62,915 nt of DNA from Blautia sp. Its GTDB lineage: Bacteria; Bacillota; Clostridia; Lachnospirales; Lachnospiraceae. Numbering within the stretch: position 1 is the stretch's first letter; each line of letters opens with the position of its first letter. The stretch lies in assembly GCA_023667395.1 (NCBI GenBank), contig JAMPAC010000013.1, forward strand, positions 1 through 62,915, given 5' to 3'. The notes under the pieces were generated by a model. That model had not been told where the DNA came from. It made no database searches and saw only the letters and a program-made list of their open reading frames with translations. Positions 17,941 through 26,764 of the stretch are shown in pieces. Position numbers and translations under genes: made by a program.

Positions 17941-18780
17941 ATGGATTTACCTGACAGGATAAAAGATCTGGTGACAGATGAAGCATATCAAACGGATGAT
18001 ATGGGCATGTCCGGCTCGTCCATTCAGATTTATGCGGACAAGATTCTGAAAATCCAGGAACATAATGAGGAATCCGAGAACGAATATCGTATGATGCAGT
18101 ATCTGCGCGGAAAGCTTCCGGTCCCGGAAGTGTACGCCTATGAGACAGCAGATGGACTCTCTTACCTGCTGATGAGCAAATGTCCGGGACAGATGGCCTG
18201 CGCCCGGGAATATATGACTGACCCGCCGATGCAGTGCAGGATGCTTGCGGACGGGCTGAAAAGGCTGTGGGGCGTGGACATTTCAAGCTGTCCCTCCGAT
18301 CAGAGGCTGGCCCATAAGCTGGAACATGCCAGATACAATGTGGAAAACAATCTGGTGGATCTGGACAATGTGGAGCCGGATACATTCGGGGAAAAAGGCT
18401 TTCGGGATTCGGCTGCCCTGCTGCAATGGCTTTATGATAACCGGCCTGACGAGGAGCCTGTGCTGTCCCATGGGGATTACTGCCTGCCAAATATCTTCGG
18501 CATGGGGGAGAGGGTGAGCGGCTATATCGACCTGGGCAAAACGGGTATTGCCGATAAGTGGTGCGATATCGCCATCTGTTACCGGAGCCTGTCCCATAAT
18601 CACAGCGGAAAATATCATGTGGAAACAGTTCCCAATGTGGATATGGTTCCACATGGGGATATGGTTCCCCATTGGGAAGCCTGCGCCCACTATGACGAAA
18701 TGCTTTTGTTCCGTGAACTTGGGATTGAGCCGGACTGGGAGAAGATACGTTATTATCTTTTACTGGACGAACTGTTCTGA
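17941..18780 (+). CDS. APH(3')-like aminoglycoside phosphotransferase
   Basis: A 279-aa kinase-fold protein whose C-terminus closely resembles APH(3')-III (LGIEPDWEKIRYYLLLDELF is nearly the same as the known enzyme). The catalytic loop is LSHGDYCLPNIFG (HGD with the metal-binding Asn) and the second metal site YIDLGKTGIADKW. APH(3') enzymes phosphorylate the 3'-hydroxyl of kanamycin and neomycin. A short insertion before the last helices, about residues 222-244, contains a repeated MVPH motif that the classical enzyme lacks. GGAGAGTCACG precedes the ATG. No transposase or integron is adjacent. Overall similarity looks moderate, so resistance is possible but not proven. Confidence 0.85.
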   Translation: MDLPDRIKDLVTDEAYQTDDMGMSGSSIQIYADKILKIQEHNEESENEYRMMQYLRGKLPVPEVYAYETADGLSYLLMSKCPGQMACAREYMTDPPMQCRMLADGLKRLWGVDISSCPSDQRLAHKLEHARYNVENNLVDLDNVEPDTFGEKGFRDSAALLQWLYDNRPDEEPVLSHGDYCLPNIFGMGERVSGYIDLGKTGIADKWCDIAICYRSLSHNHSGKYHVETVPNVDMVPHGDMVPHWEACAHYDEMLLFRELGIEPDWEKIRYYLLLDELF

Positions 18781-18805
18781 ACCGAAATTCCAGAAAACGT
18801 TCGGG

Positions 18806-19444
18806 TTAATATGCAACATGTCCTTTGTGGTATTGGATGAAGTCATCCTTTGTAAAATCCGGCAAAACTCCATATTCCTCCAAAACCAGCCTGATCATGG
18901 CAGCAGTCCTTGCCTGGGTGTTGACGCTTTTGTCCGGATTGAATTCGATGTCCGTAAAATGGTCATATTTTAGGATCTCGTTGATCTCCTCCGCCGCAAG
19001 CGATTCTTTCACGGCGGTATAATAAATGTAGTCGTAAAACGCCGTCAGGGGAAACAAAGGAAAAGTCTCTCCCTGAAAACAGAACGATTTTAGCTGTCCG
19101 GAGTTTTTTAACCGCTCGTCACGTTTTGCTTCCCTGGGCGGCGCCTCAAGCAGATCAAGGTAGGGACCGCCCTTTTCAAACACTTTGGAACTCTGGAAAA
19201 TGTTTTCAAGGGTGTGCTGGCTCAGCGTCAGATGGAACGCGCTCAGTTTCTGCCCCAGGGGCTCCCTGCCCTTGGTGCTGATCTCCAGCGGCATAGCCTC
19301 CGCATCCGCTTTCCTGATGGCGTCATGCAGGCTCTCTATGGATCTTTGTTTCTGGGATACTGCAAAGCCGGGAAACCATTCGAACGTGTATAATTTGCCG
19401 GTTACTTTTCCCTGATGGATATAAAATGCAGGTCGTCTGGCCAT
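18806..19444 (-). CDS. NADAR-like protein (possible DarT-partner family)
   Basis: The 212-aa product is soluble. I recognise a pattern of a family related to NADAR/DarT1-associated proteins: GFAVSQKQRSIESLH, LEISTKGREPLGQKLSAF, FQSSKVFEKGGPYLDLL followed by AKRDERL, TAFYDYIYYTA and TDIEFNPDKSVNTQARTAA. NADAR domains remove ADP-ribose from guanine and act as antitoxins to DarT1. The assignment is from memory of the motif and is tentative. No DarT-like toxin is adjacent. The start has a good site (AGGAGGAATATC before the ATG at 19444). It converges with the APH(3') gene, with only 25 bp between stops. Confidence 0.6.
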   Translation of the reverse strand: MARRPAFYIHQGKVTGKLYTFEWFPGFAVSQKQRSIESLHDAIRKADAEAMPLEISTKGREPLGQKLSAFHLTLSQHTLENIFQSSKVFEKGGPYLDLLEAPPREAKRDERLKNSGQLKSFCFQGETFPLFPLTAFYDYIYYTAVKESLAAEEINEILKYDHFTDIEFNPDKSVNTQARTAAMIRLVLEEYGVLPDFTKDDFIQYHKGHVAY

Positions 19445-19482
19445 GATATTCCTCCTGGTTGTGTCTCTTGAATTGTGGATTC

Positions 19483-19512
19483 ATTATACACTATTGTCTG
19501 TTCCGTTAGCAA
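19483..19512 (-). promoter_or_regulatory. promoter for the minus-strand NADAR-like gene
   Basis: On the minus strand TTGCTA (19512-19507), an 18-bp spacer and TATAAT (19488-19483) lie 38 bp before the start codon. Confidence 0.6.
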
Positions 19513-19541
19513 TATTTTTCCCCTGTACGGCGCAGCCGGAT

Positions 19542-19716
19542 ACCTGTGCGGTTGGATGCTCCAAGGAGCCCCCAACCTGACTTCCACATTCACAAAACTT
19601 GCGCCTGCTTACGCATCCGCGTTTTGCTCATTTGGAAGTGAGTTGCGAATCCAATGGTCCGCCTGCATTGCAATAAATTGCATGCAGGCAAACCATCGGA
19701 TTGCAACCGCACAGGT
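19542..19716 (+). repeat. dispersed element family R2, copy B (complete, MITE-like)
   Basis: Perfect 13-bp terminal inverted repeats, ACCTGTGCGGTTG (19542-19554) and CAACCGCACAGGT (19704-19716), bound this 175-bp non-coding element. Its right half folds as a long hairpin (AATCCAATGGT...ACCATCGGATT around GCCTGCA/TGCAGGC). Parts recur at 11939-12061 (opposite orientation) and 43906-44001. It lies between a divergent gene pair. Confidence 0.8.
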
Positions 19717-19776
19717 GGAAAAATTTGCGATTCTGTGCTATGGTTAAGAAGCGGATTCTAAGGAGGGCATGCATAA

Positions 19777-21654
19777 ATGGAAAAATGGTACGTGGCGGCT
19801 AAGAAAGCCGATTTTGATAAATGGGCGGCGGAGTTTGGGATCAGCCCGGTGGTGGCGCGGATCCTGCGCAACCGCGACCTGACGGAGAGCGGCGATATCA
19901 GGAAATTTCTGTATGGCACGCTGGAGGACTGCTATTCCCCCTGGCTGTTGAAAGATATGGACAGGGCGGTGGAACTGCTGATCAAGGCGGTGTCGGAGCA
20001 GACCCCCATCCGCGTCATCGGGGATTATGACGTGGACGGCATCTGTTCTTCTTACATATTGACAAAGGGACTGCAGATCCTGGGGGCAAAGGTGGATACT
20101 GCCATTCCCCACCGCATTCACGATGGTTATGGCCTGAACGATCATCTGATCGAGGAGGCCAGGGAGGATGCCATCGGCATGATCCTGACCTGTGACAACG
20201 GCATTGCGGCGGCGCCCCAGATCGAACTGGCCAATTCCTACGGCATACAGGTCATTGTCACCGATCATCATGAAGTTCCTTTTACCAAAAGCGCGGACGG
20301 GGAGGGCAGGGAGAGCCGCAGGGAACTGCTGCCCCCGGCGCTGGCGGTCATCGATCCCAAGCGGGAGGACTGTACCTATCCCTTTCCCAATATCTGCGGC
20401 GGCGTGGTGGCATATAAACTGATGCAGGCCATGGCGGAGAAGATAGGGGAACTGAGCAGGCAGCAGGCAGCGGGAGAGAAAGCGCCGGAACAGGGCGGGA
20501 AAATGTTGGTGCAAGGCGGGAACAGGGCCATGCCGGGAGGAAGAGAGGCCCGGAACTTGCGGGAAGCCCTGGAGGAACTGCTGGAGTTCGCGGCCTTTGC
20601 CACGGTGTGCGACGTGATGGAATTAAGGGACGAGAACCGGATCCTTGTAAAGGAGGGGCTGAAACGCCTGAAAAACACCCGGAACCAGGGAATCAGGGCA
20701 CTGATGGAGGTAAACGGCATCGAGCCGGAAAAGCTGTCCGCCTATCATCTGGGCTTTGTGCTGGGTCCCTGCCTCAATGCCACGGGACGACTGGACACCG
20801 CGAAGCGCGCCCTGGAACTGCTGCAGAGCAGGACGAAAGTGGAAGCCATGAGCGCGGCACGGGAATTAAAGGAACTGAACGACAGCCGGAAGAACCTGAC
20901 CCTGCAGGGAGTGGAGCAGGCGGAAGACTATATCCGGGAACATCATCTGGAGCGGGATAAGGTCATGGTGGTCTTCCTGCCGGACGTCCACGAGAGCCTT
21001 GCGGGCATCATCGCCGGGCGCGTCAGGGAAAAATATAACCACCCGGTCTTTATCCTGACCAGGGGGGAGGACGGGGTAAAGGGATCCGGGCGTTCCATCG
21101 AAGGCTACCATATGTATGAGGCCATGACGGCGGTAAAACAGTATTTTACCAAATATGGGGGACATAAGCTGGCGGCGGGGCTTTCCATGAGGGAGGAGGA
21201 CATAGAGCCTCTCAGGAAAGACTTAAACGAACAGGCGGCGCTTGTGGAGGAGGATTTTATCCCTAGGGTACACATCGATGTGCCCATGCCCCTGGTCTAC
21301 GCCAATGAGAGGCTGGCGGGGGAACTGGAACTTCTGGAACCCTTCGGGGTGGGGAATCCCAGGCCCCTTTTTGCCCAGAAAGAACTGACATTCCAGTCGG
21401 GTTATAAGATGGGTGTAAATAAGACCTGCGCCCGGTTCCGGGTCAGCACGCCGGAGGGGGAGGGCAGGCAGCTGGTGTTTTTCGGGGATCTGAAGAGATT
21501 CGGAGCGTTCCTGGATGAGAAATTCGGGGCAGGCAGCGAGGAAGCGCTTTACGCGGGCAGGGGCAGTTTTCCGGTTTCCGTGGTCTACCAGCTGGGGCTG
21601 AACACCTATAAGGGGAAGACGGAGTTGCAGTACAATATGCAGTATTATTGTTGA
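19777..21654 (+). CDS. recJ: single-stranded-DNA-specific exonuclease RecJ
   Basis: The 625-aa protein is a DHH-superfamily 5'-3' ssDNA exonuclease used in recombination and mismatch or base-excision repair. The DHH domain shows VIGDYDVDGICSSYIL, LTCDNGIAAAPQ and VIVTDHHEVPF. The DHHA1 domain includes GSGRSIEGYHMYEA and TKYGGHKLAAGLSM, and an OB-like C-terminal domain follows. A glycine- and charge-rich insertion at about residues 225-265 is a lineage-specific loop. The start has GGAGGGCATGCATAA upstream of ATG 19777. Length is within the bacterial RecJ range. Confidence 0.95.
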   Translation: MEKWYVAAKKADFDKWAAEFGISPVVARILRNRDLTESGDIRKFLYGTLEDCYSPWLLKDMDRAVELLIKAVSEQTPIRVIGDYDVDGICSSYILTKGLQILGAKVDTAIPHRIHDGYGLNDHLIEEAREDAIGMILTCDNGIAAAPQIELANSYGIQVIVTDHHEVPFTKSADGEGRESRRELLPPALAVIDPKREDCTYPFPNICGGVVAYKLMQAMAEKIGELSRQQAAGEKAPEQGGKMLVQGGNRAMPGGREARNLREALEELLEFAAFATVCDVMELRDENRILVKEGLKRLKNTRNQGIRALMEVNGIEPEKLSAYHLGFVLGPCLNATGRLDTAKRALELLQSRTKVEAMSAARELKELNDSRKNLTLQGVEQAEDYIREHHLERDKVMVVFLPDVHESLAGIIAGRVREKYNHPVFILTRGEDGVKGSGRSIEGYHMYEAMTAVKQYFTKYGGHKLAAGLSMREEDIEPLRKDLNEQAALVEEDFIPRVHIDVPMPLVYANERLAGELELLEPFGVGNPRPLFAQKELTFQSGYKMGVNKTCARFRVSTPEGEGRQLVFFGDLKRFGAFLDEKFGAGSEEALYAGRGSFPVSVVYQLGLNTYKGKTELQYNMQYYC

Positions 21655-21797
21655 AAGAAATACGATATGTTTTTATTTCCCTTTCAGATTTATTTTATTT
21701 TTTTCTTAGAAATTGAACACACTTTGGACACATTTAACGGTTATTATGTATTTTAGATAGTTGATGAACTCACTATCTCCCCCCTCATAAGAAAATA

Positions 21798-21832
21798 GCG
21801 AAAGGCCTCGGCGCAAGCCGGGGTCTTTTCGC
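21798..21832 (+). terminator. strong hairpin after recJ, probable terminator
   Basis: GCGAAAGGCCTCGGC and GCCGGGGTCTTTTCGC form a 14-15 bp stem closed by GCAA, a GNRA tetraloop. No T-run follows outside the stem, so termination is likely but not textbook. The bases from 21655 to 21797 are AT-rich and show no gene. Confidence 0.5.
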
Positions 21833-21844
21833 ATGGGAAAGAAG

Positions 21845-21999
21845 CAGTTCAGCGCTGATGGTATCCGGCGGCTGGGTGATTTGTGGCTGATGGGATGGCG
21901 GCGTCATGCAGTCCCGTCCGCACAGAACAGGGCAGCATGCCTCCGCCGTCCCTTGATCTGCAAATCCCTAAGTTACCGGATACCATCAGGGCTGAACTG
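21845..21999 (+). repeat. 155-bp imperfect palindrome
   Basis: The left arm begins CAGTTCAGCGCTGATGG and continues through TATCCGG. The right arm is its imperfect complement, ending with CCATCAGGGCTGAACTG. Similarity continues inward for about 70 bases per arm (GGATTTG, GGGA-GGCGG, CATGC blocks), so nearly the whole segment could fold on itself. No coding content is visible. Confidence 0.75.
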
Positions 22000-22031
22000 T
22001 TACATGGGGAAAGGCGCACCCAAACTATAAA

Positions 22032-22060
22032 TTGCATGATTCGATCAACAATGTTACAAT
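22032..22060 (+). promoter_or_regulatory. promoter for the HD-domain gene
   Basis: TTGCAT (22032-22037), 17 bp and TACAAT (22055-22060). Transcription would start near 22067, which argues against the upstream in-frame start codons and in favour of TTG 22119. Confidence 0.55.
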
Positions 22061-22118
22061 GGATAATGGATTTACAGTAACATGCAAACCAATGAACAAC
22101 CGTTACAGGAGAACTGCC

Positions 22119-22829
22119 TTGAACAGGGAAACATATTGTCTGCTTGAAAATTACATGATCAGCTGCATGGAAGATACGGCTCATGATAAAGAGCACGTGT
22201 ATCGCGTGCTGTACAATGCACTGGTTATCGCGAAAACAGAAAACAATGTAAATTATGATGTCCTGACCGCCGCATGCCTGCTGCATGACATCGGGAGAAA
22301 AGAGCAGTTTGAGAACCCTGCCCTGTGTCATGCCGTTGTAGGGAGCGAAAAAGCGTATCAGTTTCTGCTGGCGCATGGCTTTGAAGTTTCCTGTGCGGAA
22401 CAGGTAAGGCAGTGTATCAGGACACACAGATACAGGAAAGATGCTCCGCCCCGGAGTTTGGAGGCAAAAATCTTATTTGACGCGGATAAATTAGATGCAG
22501 CGGGGGCAATGGGAATCGCAAGGACATTACTTTATAAGGGCATTGTGGCGGAGCCGTTGTATTCCCTGCAGTCGGACGGTTCTGTTTCCACCGGGGAAAA
22601 GGATGCCACGCCATCCTTTTTTCAGGAATATAAGTTTAAATTGGAAAAGTTGTATTCCCATTTTTATACGGAAAGAGCAGCAGCGATCGCCAGGGAGAGG
22701 CAGCACATTGCGGTTGCATTCTATAACAGCCTGTATCAGGAGGTAAATTCAGCGTACCGGAATGGAACGAGTGAGTTAAATGCTTTGTTAGAGGAAAAAA
22801 GGGTGGTAGAAATCCGCAAATTAGAGTAA
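22119..22829 (+). CDS. HD-domain phosphohydrolase family protein
   Basis: This 236-aa protein has the HD metal-binding pattern. HDKEHVYRVL is followed by the HD pair in ACLLHDIGRKEQF, by the second-site histidines (CIRTHRY) and by the Asp in LFDADKLDAAGA. Related single-domain proteins hydrolyse nucleotides or phosphate esters; the substrate is unknown. I chose TTG 22119 because AGGAG sits 7 bases upstream and the promoter lies at 22032-22060. The ATGs at 22059 and 22092 have no ribosome-binding site and the first overlaps the -10. It stands alone ahead of murE. Confidence 0.82.
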   Translation: MNRETYCLLENYMISCMEDTAHDKEHVYRVLYNALVIAKTENNVNYDVLTAACLLHDIGRKEQFENPALCHAVVGSEKAYQFLLAHGFEVSCAEQVRQCIRTHRYRKDAPPRSLEAKILFDADKLDAAGAMGIARTLLYKGIVAEPLYSLQSDGSVSTGEKDATPSFFQEYKFKLEKLYSHFYTERAAAIARERQHIAVAFYNSLYQEVNSAYRNGTSELNALLEEKRVVEIRKLE

Positions 22830-22890
22830 AATAGATTAGGTATGTTTTAAAGGCGGCGGATACACGCTGTGGAAGGGCATGGTGATCGGG

Positions 22891-24366
22891 ATGGTTTTAT
22901 CGGAATTGCTGGAAAGTCTGGAGTATGAATGCGTACAGGGGAGCGTGGACAGGGAGATCGCGGAAGTGGTGAACGATTCCCGCAGGGCATGTCCGGGCTG
23001 CCTGTTTTTGTGTATAGAGGGGGCGAAGTCGGACGGCCACAGCAGGGCGGCGGAGGCGGTCAGGCAGGGAGCCGTGGCGCTGGTCACATCCAAGCCCGTG
23101 GAGGGTGTGGAAGACTGTGACGTGACGGTGATCCGGGTAAAGAACACCCGTTACGCAATGGCATTTATCGCCGCCGCATGGTACGGACATCCTGCGGAAA
23201 AGTTGAAAGTCATAGGCATTACTGGCACCAAGGGCAAGACCACCACCACCTATCTGGTGAAATCCATCCTGGAGCACGCGGGCTTCAAGGTGGGGCTGGT
23301 GGGAACCATTGAGGCGATCATCGGCGAGGAACATATCGCGGCGGCAAATACCACGCCGGAATCCCTCCTGCTGCAGCAGGATTTTGCAAGGATGGTGGAG
23401 GAGGGACTGGATACCGTCGTCATGGAGGTGTCCTCCCAGGCGCTGAAGCTGTACCGCACCCAGGGATTTGTTTTTGATTACGGCATTTTCACCAATCTGG
23501 AGCCGGATCATATCGGCCCCAACGAACACGCCAGCTTTGAGGAATATCTGGAATGTAAGGGATTATTGTTCCGGCAGTGCAAGGTGGGCATTGTGAACGG
23601 CGACGATCCCCATACGGAGCAGGTGGTCAGGGGACACACCTGTAAGCTGGAGACCTACGGCATGGGCGAAAAATGTATGCTCCGCGCACGGCAGCTGGAG
23701 TTGGTCCATGCGCCCGGAAAACTGGGAGTGGATTTCCATGTGGCGGGACTGATGGATTTCGACGCGGAAGTGCCCATGCCGGGGCAGTTCAGCGTCTATA
23801 ACGCGCTGTGCGCCATTGCCATCTGTCGCCATTTCGGGGTGGAGATTCCCGCAATCCGCCAGGCTCTGCTGGAGGCCCATGTAAAAGGACGGATCGAAAA
23901 GGTCAGGGTCTCTGACAAGTTTACCCTGCTGATCGATTACGCCCACAACGCGATGGCTCTGGAGAGCCTTCTGACTACCCTCAGGGCATATCGTCCCAAC
24001 CGGCTGGTATGCCTGTTCGGCTGCGGGGGAAACCGCTCGAAGATTCGACGCTATGAGATGGGGGAGGTCAGCGGCAGGCTGGCGGATTTCACCATTATTA
24101 CCTCGGATAACCCCAGGGATGAGGAGCCCCGGGCCATCATAAATGATATCAGGGTGGGCATGGATAAGACGAAAGGGCGTTATGTGGAAATCTGCGACCG
24201 CAGGGAGGCCATTGCCTACGCCATTTCCCATGGGCAGGAGGGCGACATTATCGTCCTGGCGGGAAAGGGGCACGAGGATTATCAGGAGATCAAGGGGAAA
24301 AAATATCCCATGGATGAACGCGTGATCATAAAGGAACTTCTGGACGGGGGACTGGAGCATATCTGA
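22891..24366 (+). CDS. murE: UDP-MurNAc-L-Ala-D-Glu:meso-DAP ligase MurE
   Basis: The 491-aa cytoplasmic Mur ligase adds the third residue of the peptidoglycan stem peptide. Visible are the N-terminal UDP-binding domain (DSRRACPGCLFLCIEGAK), the ATP-binding loop GITGTKGKTTTTYLV, the central HIGPNEHASFEEY and the DNPR motif (TSDNPRDEEP). DNPR is associated with meso-diaminopimelate specificity and predicts mDAP-type peptidoglycan. ATG 22891 gives a family-like start (MVLSELLESL); ATG 22879 is an alternative directly after GGAAGGGC. It lies beside priA rather than in the dcw cluster. Confidence 0.93.
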   Translation: MVLSELLESLEYECVQGSVDREIAEVVNDSRRACPGCLFLCIEGAKSDGHSRAAEAVRQGAVALVTSKPVEGVEDCDVTVIRVKNTRYAMAFIAAAWYGHPAEKLKVIGITGTKGKTTTTYLVKSILEHAGFKVGLVGTIEAIIGEEHIAAANTTPESLLLQQDFARMVEEGLDTVVMEVSSQALKLYRTQGFVFDYGIFTNLEPDHIGPNEHASFEEYLECKGLLFRQCKVGIVNGDDPHTEQVVRGHTCKLETYGMGEKCMLRARQLELVHAPGKLGVDFHVAGLMDFDAEVPMPGQFSVYNALCAIAICRHFGVEIPAIRQALLEAHVKGRIEKVRVSDKFTLLIDYAHNAMALESLLTTLRAYRPNRLVCLFGCGGNRSKIRRYEMGEVSGRLADFTIITSDNPRDEEPRAIINDIRVGMDKTKGRYVEICDRREAIAYAISHGQEGDIIVLAGKGHEDYQEIKGKKYPMDERVIIKELLDGGLEHI

Positions 24367-24390
24367 TCATAAAAGTTACGGAGGAAAAGG

Positions 24391-26682
24391 GTGGCGGAAC
24401 TGTACGCGGATGTCATCGTGGACATCTCACATGAAAAACTGGATAAAAGCTTTCAGTACCGCGTGCCGGAGAAACTCCGGGTGGCTCTGGAGACGGGCAT
24501 GTGCGTCACTGTTCCTTTCGGGAACGGCAACAGGCTGATCAGGGGGTATGTGGTGGGCTTGAGTGAATTCTGTAAATTTGACCCTGCCAGAACGAAAGCC
24601 ATCCGCGACATTGCCCCGGACGGCGCGGAGGTGGAGGATAAGCTGATCGCCCTTGCGGCCTGGATCAGGCGCAATTACGGCTGCACCATGATACAGGCGC
24701 TGAAAACAGTGCTTCCGGCCAGGCAGTCGGTGAAAAAGCTGGAACATAAGACCATCCAGCGGCTCATGACCAGGGAGGAGATCATCTCCCTGCTGGGGGA
24801 GAGCGAGAGGAAGAAGCAGACCGCAAAGGCAAGGCTTTTGCGGGAACTGACGGAGCAGGCATCCATTCCTAGGGAATGGGTCACGGGCAAGCTGGGGGTT
24901 TCCGCCCAGACCATAAGCAGCCTGGAAAAAGCGGGCGCAATCCGGGTGGTTACCGCCCGGTCTTTCCGCAACCCGGTGAAGCTGGAGAAAGCGCAGGAGC
25001 ACAGAAATACCCTGAGCAAGAGCCAGCTAAGGATCGTCCGGGAAATCATGGCGGACTTTGACGGCGGGAAGCCGGGCGTCTACCTGATCCATGGGATCAC
25101 CGGCAGCGGCAAGACGGAAGTCTATATGCAGCTTATTGAAGAAACGCTGTCCCGGGGCAGGCAGGCGATCGTGCTGATTCCGGAGATCGCCCTGACCTAC
25201 CAGACCCTGCTGCGCTTTTACCGGCGTTTCGGGGATCGGGTCAGCGTCATGAACTCCACCCTTTCGCCGGGGGAGAAATATGACCAGTGCGAGCGGGCGA
25301 AGCGGGGCGAGATCGATATCATCATCGGCCCCCGGTCGGCGCTTTTTACCCCCTTTCCCCATATCGGCATGATCGTCATGGACGAGGAGCATGAGGGCAG
25401 CTATAAGAGCGAATCCACGCCCAAATACCACACCAGGGAGACCGCCCTGGAGGTGGCGAGGATGCACGGCGCCAGCGTGGTGCTGGGGTCGGCCACGCCC
25501 TCCCTGGAGGCCTATTACCGGGCGGAGGCAGGGGAATATAAACTGTTCACGCTGCAGGAGCGGCTTACCGGGGGACAGCTTCCCAGGGTGCATACCGTGG
25601 ACCTGCGGCAGGAGTTAAAAGCGGGAAACCGTTCCATTTTCAGTATAAAATTACAGGAGTTATTATATGACCGCCTGCAAAAAGGGGAACAGAGCATCCT
25701 GTTCCTGAACAGACGGGGGTATGCGGGATTTATTTCCTGCAGAGCCTGCGGCCATGTGATGAAATGTCCCCACTGCGACGTGTCGCTGTCGGAACATAAA
25801 AACGGTATGCTGATCTGCCATTACTGTGGTTACAGCGAACCGAAACCGGCGCGCTGCCCCAAGTGCGGTTCTAAATATATCAGCGGTTTCCGGGCGGGAA
25901 CGCAGCAAATTGAAGAGAAGCTGCAGGAAATGTTTCCAAACGTCCGCACCCTGCGGATGGACGCCGACACCACGAAGACGAAAGACAGCTATGAGAAAAT
26001 CCTGTCGGCCTTTTCCAACCAGGAGGCGGATGTGCTGATCGGCACCCAGATGATTGTGAAAGGCCATGATTTCCCCAAAGTGACGCTGGTGGGCGTGCTG
26101 GCGGCGGATCTTTCCTTAAGCGTGGGGGATTACCGGGCGGGGGAGAAAACGTTCCAGCTGCTGACCCAGGCAGTGGGCCGGGCAGGGCGGGGAACGCTGC
26201 CCGGTGAGGCGGTGATCCAGACCTATCAGCCGGATCATTACGCGGTCATTTACGCGGCAAAGCAGGATTACGAGGGCTTTTACAGCGAGGAGATCCTTTA
26301 CCGGGAGATGCTGGGATATCCGCCCGCGTCCCATATGCTGGCGGTGCAGATATTCGCCAGGGAGGAGGAACGTGGCAGGTTTCTGGCCGGGCAGCTGGCC
26401 GGGTTTGTGCCCGGCGGGAACAAAAGCAGTCCGGAAAGTGCTGAATTTCCCGGGCAGAACGGCATGGGCCGGCCGGGAAGCGGGGAACGCGTGTCCCTGA
26501 TCGGTCCCGCCCCTGCCTCCATTGGCAGAATTAATGATATTTTTAGATTTGTATTCTATGTGAAATGTGCAAAGTATGATACACTGATACACATAAAAGA
26601 TAGATTGGAACAGAAAATACAGGTGATGCAGTTGGTAAACGAACTGGTACAGTTTGATTTTGACCCGGTGAATACCATGTGA
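24391..26682 (+). CDS. priA: primosomal replication restart helicase PriA
   Basis: The 763-aa superfamily 2 helicase reloads the replisome at stalled forks. The N-terminal DNA-binding domain (VIVDISHEKLDKSFQYRVP) is followed by Walker A GITGSGKTEVYMQ, the DEEH box (VMDEEHEGSYKSE) and a Zn-binding insert with four Cys-x2-Cys pairs (CRACGHVMKCPHC...CHYCG...CPKCG). Helicase motifs V-VI follow (GTQMIVKGHDFPKV, QAVGRAGRG). GTG 24391 has GGAGGAAAAGG. A short hydrophilic insertion near residue 680 is not conserved in the family. It heads the translation-related operon that follows. Confidence 0.95.
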   Translation: MAELYADVIVDISHEKLDKSFQYRVPEKLRVALETGMCVTVPFGNGNRLIRGYVVGLSEFCKFDPARTKAIRDIAPDGAEVEDKLIALAAWIRRNYGCTMIQALKTVLPARQSVKKLEHKTIQRLMTREEIISLLGESERKKQTAKARLLRELTEQASIPREWVTGKLGVSAQTISSLEKAGAIRVVTARSFRNPVKLEKAQEHRNTLSKSQLRIVREIMADFDGGKPGVYLIHGITGSGKTEVYMQLIEETLSRGRQAIVLIPEIALTYQTLLRFYRRFGDRVSVMNSTLSPGEKYDQCERAKRGEIDIIIGPRSALFTPFPHIGMIVMDEEHEGSYKSESTPKYHTRETALEVARMHGASVVLGSATPSLEAYYRAEAGEYKLFTLQERLTGGQLPRVHTVDLRQELKAGNRSIFSIKLQELLYDRLQKGEQSILFLNRRGYAGFISCRACGHVMKCPHCDVSLSEHKNGMLICHYCGYSEPKPARCPKCGSKYISGFRAGTQQIEEKLQEMFPNVRTLRMDADTTKTKDSYEKILSAFSNQEADVLIGTQMIVKGHDFPKVTLVGVLAADLSLSVGDYRAGEKTFQLLTQAVGRAGRGTLPGEAVIQTYQPDHYAVIYAAKQDYEGFYSEEILYREMLGYPPASHMLAVQIFAREEERGRFLAGQLAGFVPGGNKSSPESAEFPGQNGMGRPGSGERVSLIGPAPASIGRINDIFRFVFYVKCAKYDTLIHIKDRLEQKIQVMQLVNELVQFDFDPVNTM

Positions 26683-26764
26683 TGAGGGGGCTCGGCGACG
26701 GAATGTTTCTGCGGAAGATTGAGATATCATCAAGTAAATGACTGCACGGAAAGGACAGGTTGAA

